NCBI GenBank assembly: GCA_025642065.1
Contig: JAODUP010000014.1
Coordinates: forward strand, 211,001 to 275,000
Direction of reading: 5' to 3'
DNA: 64,000 nt
Source of the DNA: Paralvinella palmiformis
Taxonomy: Eukaryota; Annelida; Polychaeta; Terebellida; Alvinellidae
Shown: positions 57,298 to 64,000 of the stretch, one piece after another
How the letters are laid out: every line of letters starts with the position of its first letter
How positions within the stretch are numbered: position 1 is the first letter of the stretch
Notes under the pieces: generated by a model
The model's database searches: none
Seen by the model: the letters and a program-made list of their open reading frames with translations, nothing else
What the model was told of the DNA's origin: nothing
Translations under genes and position numbers: made by a program

Positions 57298-57549
57298 GAA
57301 TGTGGGGGTGCATTGTCTGCACGCCTATGTGTACCTTTGTAGCAATAAAGTTAGTAGCTACAGATGTATGTGGTGAATTATTCACTATAATTATGTCTCC
57401 AACTGCCAATTACCATCGATAGTGTCTAACAAAATATAAAACACATTCCAACACACAGTAGTATGTCTTCAATATGTCTTAGCTTGCTGTTACGTGGGAG
57501 AGTGAACGAATGAGTGAGTGAGGGGGTGAGTGGGTGGGTGGTATGTTGG

Positions 57550-57910
57550 TTTTGTTGTTCGGGGAGAATCCCCAGGCTGTCGCTTAATCAGCACAGCCTC
57601 TATGTTGGAGTGGTTGAGGAACCTCCTCCCCCACCACTCACAGGGGAGCAGTACGGAAAGATGGAGCCGAAATACCCCGAGGGTGGTCACTGCCAGAGTG
57701 TTTTACGTCCTCAGGGGGTTTTTAACGTCCCCCTTTATTTTTTAAATAATTCAGTGGAGACGGCAGCGCCATTTAACGTGGTCAGCCACCCACGATGTAG
57801 TGAGCCGAGAAATTAATCCCTGGAAAAGTTTCGACCTCTTACGGGGTTCGAACCTGTGACCGTTGGCACCAAGTGCCGGGTGTTTAACCGCTAGGCCACC
57901 GAAGCTCACT
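57550..57910 (-). repeat. SINE family 3 copy (tRNA-derived, about 360 bp)
   Basis: On the minus strand it begins AGTGAGCTTCGGTGGCCTAG, with B box GGTTCGAACCCCG. It runs through CACTACATCGTGGGTGGCTG and a body rich in G and C runs, and ends GATTCTCCCCGAACAACAAA. It is nearly identical to the copy at 59204. The two small open frames in this interval are not genes. Confidence 0.9.
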
Positions 57911-58849
57911 TGTGATATGTTTAGCCGGATTCCTTCTTACATCCGGGACAAATTGTCCGAGAAGCGACTTCCTGGGGAAAGACAAGAGGTACCTCGGTTC
58001 GACTCCAACCATGAGCGGATTTGCCATCTCTGAGTATTTTCCAACTTTTCAGTGTTTAGGCTCTAATTTAGCAAGAATAAAGAATGGCCCATAAGAAAGT
58101 ATATTACTGTATAACGTCATTATCATAGTCGAAATTGCTTTTGAATCAGAATGATTTTATGTGGAGTAAACAAAGAATAACACTCACCCCCCCCCTCCCC
58201 ACATCGTAATGTGGTAAAGTGAAATATTTTGAAACTATCATACGCAAAATCAATATGTACATGTGCACTCGCAGCAGATAAGACAAATTCCCATTAATTT
58301 ATACACTGAACGTTTTAAGCTCGGGTTTTTCATATTTGGCAAATGCTTCAGATAACAGCGCGAAAGTTCCATACTAACATGACGTAATTTTTCTACTGTC
58401 TTCGGACGTTAACAGCATCTACAACCACATTGTTTAATAAAAAAGTTGACGGACAGGAGCGTTTCCACACGGCACCCGCCCTATTGAATATTCACGAGTA
58501 CACCCAGACCGAGGTTGAGGTGGCTCTTTCGGATCAAAGTTTGCACAAAGTATCAACATGGCAGTATCATATACCACTACAGTGACATACAGCGATCGTG
58601 ATTTGTTTATTGTTCCATAATTTACATATAGTTTTAAATACACCAAGAACAAAGGTGTTGATGAAAAGGGTCATAACTATTTCAACAAAACTGCCAACTT
58701 GAGATATATTTTATTGTGTGTTTCCTCAGCATTATTGTGCAGTGTATTGTATTCTCTCCTATTTTGGAGGTTTTTATTAATAAAATAAAATTAACAAATA
58801 AATAAAAGAAAAATAGATATACTTCAGAATGTTACTACTTCAAAATGTT

Positions 58850-58902
<53 letters not shown>

Positions 58903-59190
58903 CATTTTGAAGTAGTAATTTTTAATAAAGTAAATATGACAAATGAAGATTACATGAAGATTACGCGCTCATTTAAAGTAACAGTTAACGTTCATTTCAT
59001 ATTTTCGGGACTAATAACATGCAGCTATGTCGACAAATATCATAAATGGCGTAAAAATATGAAAATGATCACCCGCATATTAAATAATCCAGTACAAAGT
59101 GCTGATTAATGGCCTGCGCGCGCCGCCATTTTGAAGCTGGATACGGACCGGATGCATGCTCCTGAATGCTGACGTCACCCGAAACAAGCG
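57911..59190. other. Unique DNA between two SINE family 3 copies
   Basis: AT-rich with the TA-centred palindrome at 58832. A CpG-rich patch at 59112-59180 contains GCCGCCATTTTG (YY1-like) and TGACGTCA (CRE), which may be a promoter remnant. No gene recognised. Confidence 0.3.
58832..58918. repeat. Inverted repeat closed by a TA array
   Basis: TTACTACTTCAAAATG (58832-58847) and its exact complement (58903-58918) flank a TA microsatellite, giving a cruciform-prone palindrome. Confidence 0.85.
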
Positions 59191-59203
59191 ATTTGACCGG
59201 AAG

Positions 59204-59568
59204 GTTTTGTTGTTCGGGGAGAATCCCCAGGCTGTCGCTTAATCAGCACAGCCTCTATGTTCGAGTGGTTGAGAAACCTCCTCCCCCCCCCCACCACTCA
59301 CAGGGGAGCAGTACGGAAAGATGGAGCCGAAATACCCTGAGGGTGGTCACTGCCAGAGTGTTTTACGTCCTCAGGGGGTTTTAACGTCCCCCTTTATTTT
59401 AAATAATTCAGTGGAGACGGCAGCGCCATTTAACGTGGTCAGCCACCCACGATGTAGTGAGCCGAGAAATTAATCCCTGAAAAAGTTTCGACCTCTTACG
59501 GGGTTCGAACCTGTGACCGTTGGCACCGAAGTGCCGGGTGCTTAACCGCTAGGCCACCGGAGCTCACT
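59204..59568 (-). repeat. SINE family 3 copy with perfect 13-base target-site duplication
   Basis: Bounded by ATTTGACCGGAAG at 59191-59203 and again at 59569-59581. This exact duplication defines the element ends and its length of 365 bases. The copy is very similar to 57550-57910, so the family was active recently. Confidence 0.93.
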
Positions 59569-60132
59569 ATTTGACCGGAAGTCTGCCTGGCCCATTTAAA
59601 AGGATGTGGATAAGCGTTAGCCAAGAAAGATTCCGCAACGAAGCGTATTAATCTCGCTAAATTTACCACCATGACTGACAGACAGTGAGCCGCATCAGTT
59701 GGAGCCAGAAGAACAATTACGAGATGGATTCCGATCGTTTCGAAGAAAGCGAAATGATCGAAGAAAGCGCCAGAAGAACCGGAAACACTAACTAGTGCCT
59801 ATGTGATGAACTCTGTGCACCAACGGACGCCTAGCCCGGGTGACGTCAGAGCAGTTGACTTTTCTCCTTCCCGCCTTCGAATCTGGCATCCGGTGCAGCC
59901 GTAATGGCGGCCGTCCAGTAATTTGATATCCGGTATAGTTCGTGATTGTTATTGTGGAATTTTTGGTTTACTGTTATAAGCATTACATATTTAAGCAATA
60001 TTATCTGAGGGTGAACTGTCCCCTTAAGCAATTTTAAAATGCTTTTCGTAGACCAAAAATTGCAATACAAATGCCAAATTTTATTCAAATTGTTATAAAA
60101 CGGCACATTACACACACATACCCATTACTAAT

Positions 60133-60429
60133 GATGGCGTGAAGGCGCAGTTGGTTAGAGCGTGGGACTCGTAACCGAAGGGTCGCGAGTTCGAGGCTCC
60201 GGGAGATGCAATGCTGTCATGTCATTCATCCATAAAATGAAAACCTGACAGGACGCAATGGCTATATGTTTGAGCAGCATGCGTTGTATGCTCCCTTGGG
60301 AATTGAGATATGTGCTGGATTGAAACAGGTCAAAAGTCACGGATAATAATATTGTAAAGCGCCTTTGAACAGCTATCTAGCTGGATAAGGCGCTATATAA
60401 ACGTCACATATTATTATTACTATTATTAA
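60133..60429 (+). repeat. SINE family 2 copy with LINE-like 3' hairpin tail
   Basis: The head GGCGCAGTTGGTTAGAGCGT and GAGTTCGAGGC are tRNA-like A and B boxes; the tail has AGCGCCTT and AAGGCGCT (8-base stem) followed by ATATTATTATTACTATTATTA. The tail resembles the 3' end of the LINE at 11658-12780. Confidence 0.88.
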
Positions 60430-60571
60430 TGGAAAACTAAATTAAGAATACAGTTCTAGGATATTAACAAAACCTGGATTTGTTCTTTTTGACAACGAAG
60501 GGTCATTTTGGGGGCCACAAAACGAGACGCCAATCGTTTGGGCCAGATGCTAGTCTTGAGGCTTATTGGTG

Positions 60572-60672
<101 letters not shown>

Positions 60673-61347
60673 CATTAATACTCGACCGCTCGACCGGGAC
60701 CAGTGTTTCAAGGCCCGGTCTAGTATCAGTGCTACAAAACAATAAAAACGAGTACAGAACTACATGCTAATAGTAACAGCTACCCATCAAATAACCAAGC
60801 TCGTGATCTGTTTATTAACTTTTTTGGTTTATTAACATTTTTTGTTTATTGACTATTCAAAGAACAAATAATTTCATTTGCGATATCCCATCAAATCTTG
60901 GACACATGCCTTTCGGCTATGAATCAAATTAGCGTAACCTGGCAACGTCACAATGAACACTCGCAGCTTCCCAACTTATCAATGACAGTATTTCCCTGGC
61001 CAAAGGAACGTACCCCCGCGTACGTACGAACCGCGTACGAGCCGTTTTATTGAACCATTGTCAGTTACAATTATGATATTTAAAAGGTTTTTACATTTTA
61101 AAATCAATATATTCAAAGAAAACAATTTGTTGAAACTATGGGATAAATCTGAAAAGGATGTTGACAACCAAAGAATTGCTTTAACGGGTATTAGTGATTG
61201 CAAACAGGACCGCGTAATTAACTCGGTGATCAACTGATAATGTTTAATTTTCATGGAGGTCTGAACTATGTAACTTTTGCACTCACTCGGTCTAGTGTCA
61301 GCACAGCCGGTCCAGCTCCAGTAAAGCTATAAGTTAGTTTCACAACA

Positions 61348-61360
61348 CTGTGTGTGTGTG

Positions 61361-61409
<49 letters not shown>
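61348..61409. repeat. GT-TA-GA compound microsatellite
   Basis: A short GT array, then a TA array at about 61367-61402, then GA units. Confidence 0.9.
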
Positions 61410-61410
<1 letters not shown>

Positions 61411-62274
61411 TACACCGGATTGTGATATTGACTTTTAAATCAAGTTTGTGTGTAAAACTGCTGCCTCCTACACATCTGTACTGACCATGCAGCAAACATG
61501 CCTAGATGCGGCGATCATGTGCGAATGATCGAATTAGCCGACGTACAAACACCGCTATAATGTGTGCTCGGCGTCAATTCTGGCGAACGACGATTTCATA
61601 CATGGCATGTGTACGATCCATTGCCAGTTGCGATTCCGTTCCGTCTTCCGCTAACTTTGATAAGCAAATGACATCACAGCAAACGTGCGAATTGTGGAAC
61701 ACCGAAACTTCCAGAAATTAGGGCCGCTCTAATCACATCCTAACTGTCAGCCGTCGAGCAATGGGGCTGGCTGGACTCGCTCACTACTCGCTTATTCTCA
61801 TTACAATAGGCGGCGCCGACTTGGTCAATGCAGTTTTCATCAGTTCCAAACATAATTGCGAAATACGTCTAAACAGCAAATCACAAGAAAGGGCAACAAC
61901 GTATGGGCGCTAATGGCGGAAGTTGACAATGGAAATACGGTACTTCCATTATTTCAGCCAAGTGGCAGAAACTGGCAAATCCAGGGTTACTACATTTAAT
62001 GGAATTTTAAGCATTATCCGTGATTCGCACCGATACAACGATACGTGTTTTTAATAAAACGAACAGTTCGTTGTTTCAAACAATCTTATAAATCGTCGTA
62101 CACGAATTCCCCCCCCCCCGAGATGCTCCCATATAAGGAGATAATCCACAGGGTCCCGTGACTAATTAGTCCGTGTAACGTTAGCAAACTCGGTCAACTA
62201 TTACAGGATTCCCGAGGCTGAGGTGTTCTGAGCCTGATAACGGCATAACTTAGACAATCGGTTAGAGGGGTGAT

Positions 62275-62592
62275 GGGACAGTTGCTCACCTGGACACTCG
62301 CTCACCAAGCAAATGAAAAGGTGGGACACTTGCTCACCACTGAATTTTTAATGAGAGAAAAAATGCACATAATTATATTAATCAAATAAAATAATCTCTG
62401 AACTTTAATTCCCTAATAGTTGGTAATATTCGTCCAAATAATATAAAGGTAATAGGATACTAAGAAATATATTTCTGAATTAAAAATCTTTTTTTTCTCT
62501 CATTAAAAATTCACTGGTGAGCAAGTGTCCACGTTTTCATTCGCTTGGTGAGCAAGTGTCCGGGTGAGCGACTGTCCGGGTGAGCAACTGTC
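62275..62592. mobile_element. MITE-like element with long inverted repeats built from GGACA-GCTCACC units
   Basis: The left arm about 62275-62368 has repeated GGACAnTTGCTCACC units followed by ACTGAATTTTTAATGAGAGA. The right arm about 62495-62592 holds the inverse (TCTCATTAAAAATTCACTGG, then GGTGAGCAAGTGTCC units). The centre is about 120 bases of AT-rich DNA. The arms are roughly 90 percent complementary by eye, and the right arm has one extra unit. Similar words CGGTTAGA and GTGATGG occur on both flanks. No coding capacity. Confidence 0.75.
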
Positions 62593-62733
62593 CGTACTCC
62601 GGTTAGATAAGTGATGATGGGTCGATTGATGGCCGTGACAACCCAATCACTAAGGAGGGTATTATTTGAGCCGCGTCAATAATATCTGGTCGATATCGAC
62701 AGAACTCGTCCGTTATCTATAGTTTGGGGATAT

Positions 62734-62914
62734 AGCTCCGGTGGTCTAGCGGTTCTAAGCGCGTTGCACTTTCTGCTTAAACTAAAGGGCGGATTTGATC
62801 AAACGGCCAAGGAGACGCGAAAAGGTTCGATCACGACAAAAAGTCGAAACTTCGCCAGGGTTTAATTTCTCGGCTCACAACATCGTGGGTGGATGACAAC
62901 GTTAAATGGCTCAC
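62734..62914 (+). repeat. SINE family 3 fragment, diverged 5' part
   Basis: Starts AGCTCCGGTGGTCTAGCGGT (A box), has a damaged B-box region, then AAGTCGAAACTTCGCCAGGG, TTTCTCGGCTCACAACATCG and GTTAAATGGC in family order. Confidence 0.75.
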
Positions 62915-64000
62915 GTGCGCATCGGAATCAAGCAACATCAAAATATCCCAGCTTGGCCTGGTTATTAGACATCGCGTGGTTTCACTCGCGCACGCGTGCA
63001 CACACACACACACACACACCGAGTAGAAACTGTCATTATAGTAAGCCTAGTGGCTAGTAGGCTAGTCAGCCTAGACCCTAGTGTACAGCGACACGAAGGC
63101 TCTTAGAATTGGCCCCCTATTTATCTGCTAATGAGAATATCAGTCATTGTTTATATTGTGAAAACTTCCATATCGCACGCACGCACGCACACGCACACAC
63201 ACACATTGTACAACCGTTACGTTGATAATCTAACGCTCTCTACACAAATCGACCAACCTTCTATTCGTACTGAGTCGGTACGACGGAGAATCCTTTGTTT
63301 ATCGTCTAATAGACGTCAGCCATATGGGCGATAAAAGAAGACCATAGGCCGCTATAGCGAGTGGTTAGGCTCTCTAGTCCGAGGCTGGCCGGCTGACAAC
63401 ATGCCGGCATTATTACTAGGTGGCGAATACGGTATCAACTATACAAATCGGTATCCGCTACCAGTATATTGACGCCATTTGGTGAACGCACCGAGCCTGT
63501 ACTTTAGGCTCTCTCTCTCTCTCCGCTCTCTCTCTCTCTCTGGCTAAAGATAATGTCTAAGCTACTCTCCTCGCTTGACCTCCTTCCTCAATAATATAAA
63601 TATGGACAGCCGGATTGCTGGGTTGAAAGTGGCGCCATCTGGCGAGTAACGAACGTCGCTATCAGACCGTTATGATACTGCTGGAGTGAGTGCGATCACG
63701 TCCCAAAATACGTGACAAATCCAGGTTTACTTAATTACGTGTAATATTTATTTCCCTATGTATTCGTTTGACGGACTGACTGACTGACTGACTGACTGAC
63801 AGACAGACCGACCGTTTTTATTCTAAACGCTCTATTAGGAAAAGCTTCGCGTTCATGTATACAAACGAGCATCCGTGTGTACATAACACACTGTGTGTTT
63901 CTATATCCGTGTCCAATGTGATTTGATATACCAACCTGTGTATTCTTGATGCTGTGTGATAAGACACAGACACGGAGAATCACTTATCGCGAATACAACA
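62915..64000. other. Intergenic right edge
   Basis: CA, CACG, CT and GACT simple repeats at about 63000, 63175, 63508 and 63776, plus a CTCF-like site at 63631. No gene is supported; upstream exons of the ASB-type gene could lie here or beyond. Confidence 0.3.
63628..63650 (-). promoter_or_regulatory. CTCF-like core in a 23-base word shared with 13592
   Basis: The inverse of AGATGGCGCC is at 63631-63640, in the same orientation as the 13.6-kb site and with matching flanks. Confidence 0.4.

Noticed and set aside
57514..57816. Overlapping 100- and 71-residue plus frames
   Set aside because: They lie almost wholly inside a SINE family 3 copy and recur at 59166-59384.

Overview
This window looks like nuclear genomic DNA of a bilaterian invertebrate. 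Genes are split by GT-AG introns, intergenic DNA is long and AT-rich, and there are many dinucleotide and tetranucleotide microsatellites and many short tRNA-derived retroposons. Protein content and SINE style fit a lophotrochozoan, plausibly a mollusc; that is inference and I do not name a species. No prokaryotic, plasmid or phage signature is present.

Four protein-coding genes can be supported. (1) A nine-exon minus-strand gene (15908-25275) encodes a 541-residue TMEM184C-like membrane protein of the OST-alpha/TMEM184 family. (2) A seven-exon plus-strand gene (33246-37729) encodes a 562-residue spartin: MIT domain, PPSY motif, C-terminal senescence domain. (3) A twelve-exon plus-strand gene (45358-51424) encodes a 594-residue divergent polypeptide GalNAc-transferase with N-terminal anchor, GT-A domain and ricin-type C-terminus. 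(4) A minus-strand single exon (55741-57150) encodes the C-terminal part or all of an ankyrin-repeat/SOCS-box (ASB-type) protein. The exon chains of genes 1-3 all close in frame with good splice sites. TMEM184C-like and spartin lie head to head about 8 kb apart. The four genes do not form an obvious pathway: they act at membranes or vesicles, lipid droplets and endosomes, the Golgi, and cullin-5 ubiquitin ligases.

Layout: 1-9300 is a gene-free, relatively GC-rich stretch with microsatellites, homeodomain-type TAATTA cores and a duplicated non-coding element. 9500-15700 holds a 600-bp CACT microsatellite, a broken LINE reverse transcriptase and SINEs. 15.7-25.3 kb is the TMEM184C-like gene. 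25.3-33 kb is AT-rich upstream DNA with a perfect 101-bp inverted repeat and a 969-bp hAT-like non-autonomous transposon with an exact 8-bp target duplication. 33-38 kb is spartin. 38-45 kb is intergenic with SINE pieces. 45-51.5 kb is the GalNAc-transferase, with four SINEs in its introns. 51.5-64 kb holds the ASB-type exon, two further SINE families and a MITE-like inverted-repeat element.

The most distinctive content is the retroposon ecology. There are three tRNA-derived SINE families. One of them shares its 3' tail hairpin with the LINE copy in the same window, which suggests a LINE/SINE partnership. The duplicated non-coding element at 4.7 and 6.3 kb, and the CTCF-like sites at 4.67, 13.6 and 63.6 kb, are the best candidates for undescribed regulatory sequence. 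All assignments come from reading the sequence; no database search was run.
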